NCBI GenBank assembly: GCA_023144005.1
Contig: JAGLGN010000027.1
Coordinates: forward strand, 15,703-79,702
Source of the DNA: a bacterium
Lineage (GTDB): Bacteria > AUK180
Direction: 5' to 3'
DNA: 64,000 nt
The notes beneath the pieces are model-generated. The model made no database searches. It had not been told where the DNA came from and worked only from the letters and a program-made list of their open reading frames with translations. The position numbers and the translations under genes were made by a program. Below, one piece after another: positions 56,044 to 63,949 of this stretch. Positions within the stretch are counted from its first letter, which is position 1, and each line of letters starts with the position of its first letter.

Positions 56044-57633
56044 ATGAAAAGAACAAAAGTGATCGTAACTTACGGGCCTGGTATTTCCGACAAGGAAATA
56101 TTGAAAAAGGTCCTTTTGAACGGTGCCGATGGGATACGGCTTAATTTTTCTCATATGGAGCCGGCAGAGCTGAAGGCGCAGGTTAAGTATTTCAGGGACC
56201 TGGAGAAAGAATGGGACTTGTTAATACCGCTTTTCGGCGACATCCCCGGACCTAAGGTGCGTATATTTAATATTGGTAAGGAATTGGCGGTTCAAAGAGG
56301 TCAAACATTAAAACTCTCACGAGAGAACTTCAATTTCCCTTCGATATTGAGCTCAATGAAAATCGGTGATCGCCTTCTCTTTGATGATGGAAAGATCGCG
56401 GCAAAAGTAACAAAAAAAGCTCAAAAAAATGTTGAAATAGTTTTCTCAAGTAAAGGAATACTCAAAGCGAGAAAAGGTGTCAGTTTTCCTGATACCAAAT
56501 TAAAACTGCCGGCCCTTTCAAAAAGAGACCTTGAGTTCGTCGAAATGGCGGTTAAGGCGAACATCGATTATCTTTTCCTCTCATTCACCTGTACAGCGGA
56601 AGGGATAATAAAATTAAAGAGAAAACTTCACGAGTTAAGCGCCGATATTCCCGTAATCGCAAAGATCGAAACAAATGAAGGCATAAAAAACCGCAAGGAC
56701 ATAGCAAAGGCCGCAGACGGTATACTCGTCGCACGCGGTGACCTTGGCATTGAAACAGATATCGCCATACTGCCCGTAGTTCAAGACCGCCTCATTAAGA
56801 GTGCGAATAAACTGGGAAAGATCTCAATGGTGGCAACGGAAGTCCTTGATTCCATGATATTAAACAAAGTGCCGCTAAGGGCGGAGATATCCGATATCTC
56901 AAAAATGGTGGAAGAGGAAGTTGATATAGTGCTGCTCACTTCGGAAACCTCCATCGGAAAAAATCCCGTCAAGGTCATCAAAGTGTTGTCGGATGTTCTG
57001 CGCAAAAATGAGCGGATCTTTTTAAGAAAACCCAAAAAGCGGATCCCGGATATTTCTTCGGACGCTTTCCCGCAAACCGCGGCGATCACACGATCTATTT
57101 ATGCAAACGCCACTGAAAATTCAACAGACCTTATAATTACTGTTTCAAGGACTGGACTGACTTCACGGCTGCTGTCCAAATACAGGCCGTACGCCCCGAT
57201 AATAATGGCGTCAGATGATAGGCAGTCGCTTCGAAGAGCGGTGGCTCTCTGGAATGTATTCCCATTCTATCAAAAGAAGATATTCCGCTCCACAGATGCG
57301 GATATCGTGTCCGCTGTGTCTAAGTACAGAGGACTGAGATCCGGAGACAAGGTCATCATATCCCGTGGACGGCCCCACGAAATATCAGGAAGCACCAATT
57401 CCTTTTCGGTTTTCATTGTAAAGAACCAGGAGACATTCATTTCAGGTGGGAAAAAAGTATCACTGGATACCGGAAAATGTATGATCTGCGGTAAGTGTAT
57501 AGATATTTGCGCGTTTTCTGTTTTTAAGCGAAAAAAAGGCATTATCGAAGTTGCTGATGAAAATTTGTGTATCGGCGATGGCCTTTGCATTGATATCTGT
57601 CCCCGGGGAGCGATCAAGATACATGGCAGGTAA
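56044..57633 (+). CDS. pyk: Pyruvate kinase fused to a C-terminal ferredoxin domain
   Basis: 529 residues. Residues 1-470 are a complete pyruvate kinase, which transfers phosphate from phosphoenolpyruvate to ADP: IRLNFSH (R32-H37), GPKVR (69-73), catalytic Lys in VIAKIETNEG (about 207) and VARGDLGIE. A short linker (SGGKKVSLDTGK) leads to a ferredoxin-like dicluster domain: CMICGKCIDIC (C479, C482, C485, C489) and CIGDGLCIDICP (C509, D512, C515, C519). In the second motif Asp replaces the second Cys, the CxxDxxC pattern of archaeal ferredoxins whose cluster is Asp-ligated or converts to [3Fe-4S]. The fusion is unusual; redox control of the kinase or docking to a ferredoxin partner is inference. 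The frame is continuous with no frameshift, and ManC overlaps by 11 bases. Confidence 0.88.
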   Translation: MKRTKVIVTYGPGISDKEILKKVLLNGADGIRLNFSHMEPAELKAQVKYFRDLEKEWDLLIPLFGDIPGPKVRIFNIGKELAVQRGQTLKLSRENFNFPSILSSMKIGDRLLFDDGKIAAKVTKKAQKNVEIVFSSKGILKARKGVSFPDTKLKLPALSKRDLEFVEMAVKANIDYLFLSFTCTAEGIIKLKRKLHELSADIPVIAKIETNEGIKNRKDIAKAADGILVARGDLGIETDIAILPVVQDRLIKSANKLGKISMVATEVLDSMILNKVPLRAEISDISKMVEEEVDIVLLTSETSIGKNPVKVIKVLSDVLRKNERIFLRKPKKRIPDISSDAFPQTAAITRSIYANATENSTDLIITVSRTGLTSRLLSKYRPYAPIIMASDDRQSLRRAVALWNVFPFYQKKIFRSTDADIVSAVSKYRGLRSGDKVIISRGRPHEISGSTNSFSVFIVKNQETFISGGKKVSLDTGKCMICGKCIDICAFSVFKRKKGIIEVADENLCIGDGLCIDICPRGAIKIHGR

Positions 57634-58816
57634 AAATGCAGCCTTAATAATGGCGGGCGGGGAAGGAACTAGATTCTGGCCTTTCTCGACACCTGAATTC
57701 CCAAAACAGTTCCTGGATATTTTTCTGGGAAGGTCGATGCTGCGGATAACATTCGAGCGCATCAATAAGCTGATCGACACAGAAGATATATTCGTCATCA
57801 CGAACAGAAGATATGAAAAGATCACATGGGCAGAACTGCCGGAACTCCCTGCAGAGAATATACTGCTCGAACCCGAAAAACGAAACACATTCCCCGCGAT
57901 CGCCTATTTCACTTATCGGTTCTCCAACAATTATCCAGGCGGGTCGGTGATCGTTCTTGCCGCTGACCATATCATTAACAATGAAGTAAGGTTCCTTGAT
58001 ATCTGTAAGCAGGCATTTACGCTGGCGGAAGGGACCCGGGGCATAATAACACTCGGGATAATGCCGGACAGGCCGGAAACAAATTACGGGTATCTCTTTC
58101 CTCATAAGTATGAAGAGACGCAGGCAATACATCACGGCGACGCGATCGAATTCATAGAGAAGCCCGATCTTCAAACCGCTGTCAAATACTTAAAAAGCGG
58201 CGGATATTTCTGGAATTCAGGCATATTTACCTTCCCGTTCAATACATTCATCAATGAGACGGAAAAGATATCGCCCCGCGATCACGGCCTGCTGATGCGC
58301 TATGCCAAAGAAGCAAATGATATAGATGAACTTTTCAAGGAAATAACCGCGGATTCCGTGGATTATATGATCATGGAGAGATCCGATAATATTAAGATGC
58401 TCAAGGCGGAATTCGGCTGGGACGATGTTGGAAATTGGGAGGCCTTGTTCAGATTAAGGCCTGAGAAAAACAATATGGTATTGATCAATGCAGTCACTGT
58501 TAACTGCTCGAATTCCATCATTGTATCAAAAGATATTCCGATCCGGGCCGTGGGAATGCATGATACTGTTTTCGTGGTCAACGGAAATAAGATGCTTCTC
58601 TCATCTCTCAAAGGGCTTGCCGCTATCAAATCCGCGCTGGCCTCAAAAAAAGATTCCGATCTTGGCGCTCGAAATATTACTGTCAAGGGATTCAAGCCGG
58701 AAATACTGTGCCTTGATGTAGAAGGTTATGTTATTGAGAAAAAATCCGACGGGATCCTCATCAGAAAAACTGACGAGAAACTAGAGATTAGAATGCCGAG
58801 GATGATAAAGGCTTAG
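57623..58816 (+). CDS. manC: Mannose-1-phosphate guanylyltransferase (ManC-like)
   Basis: 397 residues. The nucleotidyltransferase signature ALIMAGGEGTRFWPFS with PKQF, then LAADHII, FIEKPD, NSGIF and WDDVGNWEAL, identify a GDP-mannose pyrophosphorylase. It makes GDP-mannose for glycans. The ATG at 57623 is chosen because the GG-rich motif begins about eight residues on; the longer frame to 57551 is the wrong-frame overlap with the ferredoxin domain. It is coupled to the pyruvate kinase gene. Confidence 0.88.
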   Translation: MAGKNAALIMAGGEGTRFWPFSTPEFPKQFLDIFLGRSMLRITFERINKLIDTEDIFVITNRRYEKITWAELPELPAENILLEPEKRNTFPAIAYFTYRFSNNYPGGSVIVLAADHIINNEVRFLDICKQAFTLAEGTRGIITLGIMPDRPETNYGYLFPHKYEETQAIHHGDAIEFIEKPDLQTAVKYLKSGGYFWNSGIFTFPFNTFINETEKISPRDHGLLMRYAKEANDIDELFKEITADSVDYMIMERSDNIKMLKAEFGWDDVGNWEALFRLRPEKNNMVLINAVTVNCSNSIIVSKDIPIRAVGMHDTVFVVNGNKMLLSSLKGLAAIKSALASKKDSDLGARNITVKGFKPEILCLDVEGYVIEKKSDGILIRKTDEKLEIRMPRMIKA

Positions 58817-59199
58817 TCCTGCAGCAGTGAAAGGTACCTGGTCTTTACTTTTTACTTTTTTCTCCACTTCTTAACAACCCTCACTTGTGAAGTTATACCA
58901 TAAGCGAAGCGAGAAGCCAAAAATATAGTACGAAGTACAAAAGAAGTGTAAAGTGGGAAATACAAGAAACAAATACCAGATGGATCCTTCGCCGAAAAGC
59001 TCAGGATGACAAATAGGCAGAAAGATGGATTCCCTGCTTTCACGGGAATGACAAGAAAAGAGGGATAGTATTCAAAGATTTGTGGAGAATGTTATCGTGT
59101 GATCTCTGCTCTTCTATAGCAATAGGGCGAACACGCAGGTTCGCCCCTACGATTATTCGAATTTTTCTCAACCTTGAACATTTGAACTTTTGAACTAAC
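58817..59199. repeat. Intergenic repeat region with hairpin
   Basis: Contains GTACGAAGTAC (about 58928), TGGATCCTTCGCCGAAAAGC and CTCAGGATGACA words (about 58980-59010), GGATTCCCTGCTTTCACGGG (about 59027-59046), the hairpin GGGCGAAC-acgcag-GTTCGCCC (59123-59149, matching 44626-44653 including the following TACGATTAT) and CTTGAACATTTGAACTTTTG words (about 59175). No gene is seen. Confidence 0.6.
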
Positions 59200-61692
59200 T
59201 TATCTGACGATCGCGATCTTGCCCTTATAGATAATTTTTTGACCATCCCGTACCACATAAATGTACACACCGTTCGATACTTCAATACCATCTGAGTTGA
59301 CTAGCTCCCAAGTATGCGGACCTTCGGGAAGTGTGATCAGCAATTTGCCGCTGATATCATATATATCGATGACATTTCCCAGATCGATCTCTGTAAAATA
59401 TACCATCTCCTGCGCAGGATTCGGATAAGGAAGGATCTTTTCTCTTTGGAAAATTAGCTCTTCAGAGGCACCTCTCAACCAGGCGATCGACCTTTGGATA
59501 AAGAGGTCCAGAATCGCGGTATCCGTGGCTTTGTCCACCGGGAAGGACAGAAAGAGCATACGGCCCGATGAATCGGAAGAGTATCTCGGATTTCGTATCC
59601 CGATGGGACGGTCATAATCATCGCTGAAAAGTTCTATGGCCTCTTCCACCGGCTCTGTATCCCATATTGACAATTCATTGGATGGGTCTGAAAGAGAAAG
59701 TGTGATGTCCTGTGAAACCGGGTCCATAAACAGGCCTCTCAACTCCTTCTCATGCCTGAATCCTTCCTTGGAATAACTAGAAACGCCCAGATAATCTGTC
59801 AGGAAAGCCGTTGTGGTATCGCTATCCACCGCATCGATCATTTTGAGAAGATGGCGGCTGGATATCAGTATCCCCTTCCCTGAATCAATATGTTCCTCAA
59901 CAAGATCCATCTCGCCTTTTTTGAAAAGAGTGGCGGCGGCATGGATGCCGGTGTTCCATAGAACCACAGGATAATCCTGAAGGAGGCTCTGCGGGAAGGT
60001 ATTTCCGGATTCACTTATTGAATACACGGAATAGTTCACATTGAGGCGTTCCAGAGATTCTACAAGCGGAACCTCATCTGCCTGGCCGCTGTCATCATCA
60101 ACCAAAAGAACAAGCGGGGCGCCCACATTCAAATATCCTTTGAAAACAGTGGCCTGTCCCAGGAAATCGCCTGTGACCGATATTTGAAACTGCTCACTCC
60201 CAAAACCGCTGTAATCATCTTTTATACGCGTGTTTATCTGAAGAGTAGAGGTATCATACGGCACCATATCAGAAATATAGAATAATTGTGTATCAAAATA
60301 TGAAAAATCGCCGCCCGAGCTTATTTCTATAGTCACGGTTTCATGCGTAAAATTACCCTCACTCCCGATTATCACAGTATATGTAAAGGATTCTCCGATG
60401 GAAATAGTACCGTCAGCCCCCTCGTCCTCGCTTGAATATGTACAGCTGTATTCCTCAAAAGGCGCAACCGTTTGAAGAAAGCTGTCCCAAAAGGTATCCT
60501 TTGCCAAAAGAGTATTCTTATAAATAGAAGAATAAGAGGTGTACTCGGGATAATAGACAGTGAGTCCCGAACAAACATACCCTGAAGCGGCAAAGGTATT
60601 GATTATAGTTCCCGCCATAATTTCCAGAAGATCATCAGCGGCGTCATTCATATACGGTGAAATATCAATGCCTTTTATCTCGTTCACAAATTGTCCAAGA
60701 TCAGAATATTCACCATAAGATGGCGGGACGGGGTAGAAAGAGAGTGAGCCTCTCACATTATCAATTTCAGTTTTATAACCGTTCACATTATAATGAGAGA
60801 GCAATACGGAGAATCTGTTAAATGCCTTGACCATAGATGGCATCTCTTCCAATCTAAGGGCTGACTGTGTACTTCCGGTGATAGACGGGTTTGAAACATT
60901 GGAACCATTATCCCCGTTGGCATATGCCTCTACTATCAGCGATGAAAGTTCCTCCGGATCAGTTCCGGCAGGATCAAGGGCAAGGGGCTCAAGAAAGTAC
61001 CAGTAAGACCAGCCGTCTTCCCATTCCGAATCCTCCGACCCTACAAGTATGTCCGCATAAGAAGATAGAAGATGGGCATTCTCAAGCATCTGATTGAGAC
61101 ATACATCAAAACCTGCGATATCTATATTCCTTCCGATATAGGATGACATTAGATCAAATGCTGATCCGATCTCGCCGGTTGTATAATAAAGTGAATCCCC
61201 GCTTGTGACATCATCACTGACGGATCTCTCTGTCCGCATTACCGGTGCCGTGCTTCTGCGCCACCCCTCGCCATGGTTCCATATCACGAGCATATAACGC
61301 TCGGCGGGATAAGAATCCACCGCCCAGGTGAAAAACTCGACAAGGGTATTCGGGTCACCCATGTTCTGCTCGCCGATAGAAATATTGTAAGTGGCTGAAT
61401 CATGAGAGTCACTATTGACGGGGGTATCATCTTTATTCACATAGAAACGCCTGGTATCGAGCCAATCACCGTAGAATGGAGAATATCCAGGGATCCTGTC
61501 AAATTGTATAACTATATTCATGCCCGCCGTGGAGCCGACAGAAGAGATCTCCAGAAAGTCGTCAAGAGCGGCAGGCTCCAGATTATTGTCTCCGTTCATA
61601 TAGATCATGATCGTCCATGAATCTGCCGCATAAACACTGAATGGGATCAGCAGAAACATCATAATAATGAACAATGCTTTAAATATCTTCAT
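59200..61692 (-). CDS. Clostripain-family (C11) protease with C-terminal sorting domain
   Basis: 830 residues: signal peptide (1-22), then DSWTIMIYMNGDNNLE and the catalytic His and Cys in VIWNHGEGW (H140) and GFDVCLNQ (C198), as in clostripain-type cysteine proteases cleaving after Arg or Lys. The middle part (about 430-720) has beta domains and a flavodoxin-like or GATase-like segment. The last 75 residues start LPYPNPAQE and end KGKIAIVR, like the other cargo proteins in the window. The ATG follows a -10 box by five bases, with no SD. Confidence 0.85.
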   Translation of the reverse strand: MKIFKALFIIMMFLLIPFSVYAADSWTIMIYMNGDNNLEPAALDDFLEISSVGSTAGMNIVIQFDRIPGYSPFYGDWLDTRRFYVNKDDTPVNSDSHDSATYNISIGEQNMGDPNTLVEFFTWAVDSYPAERYMLVIWNHGEGWRRSTAPVMRTERSVSDDVTSGDSLYYTTGEIGSAFDLMSSYIGRNIDIAGFDVCLNQMLENAHLLSSYADILVGSEDSEWEDGWSYWYFLEPLALDPAGTDPEELSSLIVEAYANGDNGSNVSNPSITGSTQSALRLEEMPSMVKAFNRFSVLLSHYNVNGYKTEIDNVRGSLSFYPVPPSYGEYSDLGQFVNEIKGIDISPYMNDAADDLLEIMAGTIINTFAASGYVCSGLTVYYPEYTSYSSIYKNTLLAKDTFWDSFLQTVAPFEEYSCTYSSEDEGADGTISIGESFTYTVIIGSEGNFTHETVTIEISSGGDFSYFDTQLFYISDMVPYDTSTLQINTRIKDDYSGFGSEQFQISVTGDFLGQATVFKGYLNVGAPLVLLVDDDSGQADEVPLVESLERLNVNYSVYSISESGNTFPQSLLQDYPVVLWNTGIHAAATLFKKGEMDLVEEHIDSGKGILISSRHLLKMIDAVDSDTTTAFLTDYLGVSSYSKEGFRHEKELRGLFMDPVSQDITLSLSDPSNELSIWDTEPVEEAIELFSDDYDRPIGIRNPRYSSDSSGRMLFLSFPVDKATDTAILDLFIQRSIAWLRGASEELIFQREKILPYPNPAQEMVYFTEIDLGNVIDIYDISGKLLITLPEGPHTWELVNSDGIEVSNGVYIYVVRDGQKIIYKGKIAIVR

Positions 61693-61697
61693 CCGGT

Positions 61698-61726
61698 ATT
61701 ATAAATGAATTTGACCGATAATGCAA
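61698..61726 (-). promoter_or_regulatory. Predicted leaderless promoter of the clostripain gene
   Basis: Minus-strand TTGCAT (61721-61726), 17 bp spacer, TATAAT (61698-61703), five bases before the ATG at 61692. Confidence 0.6.
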
Positions 61727-61734
61727 CCCATACA

Positions 61735-61856
61735 TAGGGACGGTGGTTGACAGTGTTTACAGTTTGAGTTTCTTATTTTTCTAAACATCGAATACTTAAA
61801 TACATATCGGGATCAGGGCATTCTTGTGCCGGTGAACTGTCAACCAACGTCCCCGA
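61735..61856. repeat. Second inverted-repeat element with GGGACGG-type ends
   Basis: TAGGGACGGTGGTTGACAGT at the left and the reverse complement of TCGGGGACGTTGGTTGACAG at the right form about 20 bp terminal repeats around 80 bp. The outer bases resemble the element at 7043-7225, but the inner ends differ. It lies between the clostripain promoter and the end of the paralogue gene. Confidence 0.7.
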
Positions 61857-61859
61857 TCT

Positions 61860-62360
61860 TTAGAATTCCCTGCCACCCTCATAATTGATCTGATACCAGA
61901 GCTTGATAAATGTATTGGTATTTGTTCCGCCTGTCTCGACCACTACAAATTTACCCCAGACAGCACCCATATCAAATTGAAAATAGTAAACAAAGCCCTG
62001 CTTGATATTTATATTCGGCATATACGCAGAATACATAGGGTCAGGCGCCTCTGTGAAATCTTCTAAAGTGCCTTCTCCCACCTCATAGAAATTCATGTCC
62101 ATAGACATAGATTCAAGGTGAAAATGTGGATCAACATCTGTATACGGATACAAATATATATCGGGGTAATAATTCACATCTTCTAAAATATCTTTGAAAT
62201 AGAAATACTTCCCGGCGTATGCCTTTAATTCGCTTACAGGCATTTGCGATTTAAAGGTCTTCACAGCATTGGGAAGCCCGACGGTCAATTTTGCCCAGCC
62301 ACAGGGGACCGCAGAGAAGTAAAATACTGCCAGAGCAAGCAAGAAAACGATCTTCTTCAT
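61860..62360 (-). CDS. Secreted protein, tandem paralogue 2
   Basis: 166 residues: signal peptide (MKKIVFLLALAVFYFSAVPCGWA) and a compact beta-rich domain with YFKDILEDVN, EVGEGTLEDFTEAPDP and KFVVVETGGT. Not recognised. It is very similar to the upstream gene, with the same GREF C-terminus. Its ATG overlaps the upstream stop (TGATG), with GGAGAG in the last codons of the upstream gene. Confidence 0.65.
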   Translation of the reverse strand: MKKIVFLLALAVFYFSAVPCGWAKLTVGLPNAVKTFKSQMPVSELKAYAGKYFYFKDILEDVNYYPDIYLYPYTDVDPHFHLESMSMDMNFYEVGEGTLEDFTEAPDPMYSAYMPNINIKQGFVYYFQFDMGAVWGKFVVVETGGTNTNTFIKLWYQINYEGGREF

Positions 62361-62854
62361 CAGAATTCTCTCCCGCCTTTATAATTTATCTGATACCAGA
62401 GTTTGATGAAGGTATCATCACCGGTTCCGCCGGTCTCGACCACTACAAATTTACCCCAGACATCACCCATATCAAATTGGAAATAGTAAACAAAGCCCTC
62501 TTTGATAATTACATTCGTCATATACATGTAATTCATAGGGTCAGGCGCCTCTGTGAAATCTTCCAAAGTGCCTTCTCCCACTTCATAAAAAGATATGTAC
62601 ATGGATTCAAGGTAAAAATCCGACACCATCGATTGAAGCGGGTACAAGTATAAATATGGAGAATAATTCACATCCTCTAAAATATCTTTGAAATAAAAAA
62701 GCTTTCCGGAGTATATCTTGAGTTCACTTACAGGCATTTGATCTTTGAAGGCCTTTACAGCATTGGGGAGTCCGACGGTAAACTTTGCCCAGCCGCATGG
62801 GACCGCGGAGAAGAAAAATCCTGAAACTAATATCGCAAGCATTATTTTCTTCAT
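62360..62854 (-). CDS. Secreted protein, tandem paralogue 1
   Basis: About 164 residues, closely similar along its whole length to the downstream paralogue (FSAVPCGWAK, KLFYFKDILEDVN, GDVWGKFVVVETGG). A signal peptide is present; the mature protein is probably periplasmic. The chosen ATG at 62854 lies after AAAGGT; an adjacent ATG at 62857 is equally possible. The function is unknown, and it forms an operon with the CsgG-like gene upstream. Confidence 0.65.
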   Translation of the reverse strand: MKKIMLAILVSGFFFSAVPCGWAKFTVGLPNAVKAFKDQMPVSELKIYSGKLFYFKDILEDVNYSPYLYLYPLQSMVSDFYLESMYISFYEVGEGTLEDFTEAPDPMNYMYMTNVIIKEGFVYYFQFDMGDVWGKFVVVETGGTGDDTFIKLWYQINYKGGREF

Positions 62855-62864
62855 CATTAAACCT

Positions 62865-63896
62865 TTAGAAGTAAAAGCTGAGGGCGGTATTAAAAACCCC
62901 ATTGACGCCGCTTTCCTGGAAGCCCGCTTCCATATTGGTATTCTTCATATCCATGAACACCGCCCCTATATCGGCGGAAAGTGAAGCGTTGCCAAGGAAA
63001 AAGTATTCAGCTCCCAAAAAGGCACCCACATAATAACCCGCGCCTTCAAGGCCGTAAATAGAAAAACGCAAATAGCCTATCTCCAGTCCGCTTTGAATTG
63101 CTATGGGACCGAAGTTAAAAAATGAATATGTGAATTTCGGGCCGATGAGCCATGAAGAATCATCGAAAGAGAACTTCAATTCACTTTGCATTTTTGCGGA
63201 GATATTGTACTTAGCGGAAATAGAAAGGGTTCCGACAGCTATCCCGAATTTCTTGAATGTCTCGGGAGAATCTTTTACGGGTTTCTCCTTTTTTATCTTC
63301 TTCACTTTCTTTACTTTCTCTACCTTCTCCGGCTTCGCCTCTTTGCTCTTTTTCACTTTCTTAGGTTTTTCCTTCTTCACTTTAGTTGATTTTTTTACCG
63401 CATCTTTTTTAGCGGAGCCGCCGGGCTGCAGCAAACGAAGATGTTCGTCAAAGATCTCCCGACTCAAAGAACCCGCTAATTTTACAAGAGATTCGATCTT
63501 TCCTTCCACCGAAGCGGATTTGGAAAATACAATTTCTGAGGACTGCACATTGATACCTTTGATATTTAGGTAATACAATGTCCCCAGTTTTGAAACGCTT
63601 CCGATAACCATCAGATTCGCCGCCAATATCTTTCCGACCTTAACGGCACATGCCGCGTCCGAGCATCCGGAAAGCTGAAGATTCTGTTCCTCAAGAACCG
63701 CGGCCATTAATCCCCTGTCAAGGATCTTAAGGCCGGGACGGCCGATCAGTACATTTCTGAACTCATCGGAGCAGATCATTGCCGCACTTGATTCTACATC
63801 ATTGACTTGAAAGTCCTGTACGGCTATGACGGTTTCCGCGAAAACTGTGGCAGAAAACAACATCAAAACAATTATTATAGGTAACTTCGACTTCAT
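62865..63896 (-). CDS. CsgG-like protein fused to an outer-membrane barrel by a Lys-rich linker
   Basis: 343 residues in three parts: signal peptide and CsgG/FlgO-like domain (TVIAVQDFQV, GLKILDRGLMAAVLEEQ, ILAANLMVIGSVS; about 20-155), a Lys/Glu/Pro-rich linker of KVKK and KPEKVEK repeats (about 165-210), and beta strands ending TALSFYF (C-terminal Phe). It possibly spans periplasm and outer membrane, with the linker bridging. The role is unknown. It has a strong promoter, and MITE copy E starts upstream of it. Confidence 0.68.
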   Translation of the reverse strand: MKSKLPIIIVLMLFSATVFAETVIAVQDFQVNDVESSAAMICSDEFRNVLIGRPGLKILDRGLMAAVLEEQNLQLSGCSDAACAVKVGKILAANLMVIGSVSKLGTLYYLNIKGINVQSSEIVFSKSASVEGKIESLVKLAGSLSREIFDEHLRLLQPGGSAKKDAVKKSTKVKKEKPKKVKKSKEAKPEKVEKVKKVKKIKKEKPVKDSPETFKKFGIAVGTLSISAKYNISAKMQSELKFSFDDSSWLIGPKFTYSFFNFGPIAIQSGLEIGYLRFSIYGLEGAGYYVGAFLGAEYFFLGNASLSADIGAVFMDMKNTNMEAGFQESGVNGVFNTALSFYF

Positions 63897-63913
63897 TTTT
63901 CCCTCTTTCCTTT

Positions 63914-63941
63914 ATTATAGCGGAAATGGAAAATATTTCAA
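63914..63941 (-). promoter_or_regulatory. Predicted promoter of the CsgG-like/paralogue operon
   Basis: Minus-strand TTGAAA (63936-63941), 16 bp spacer, TATAAT (63914-63919), followed by an AGAGGG SD and ATG at 63896. Confidence 0.65.
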
Positions 63942-63949
63942 GCGAGGGC

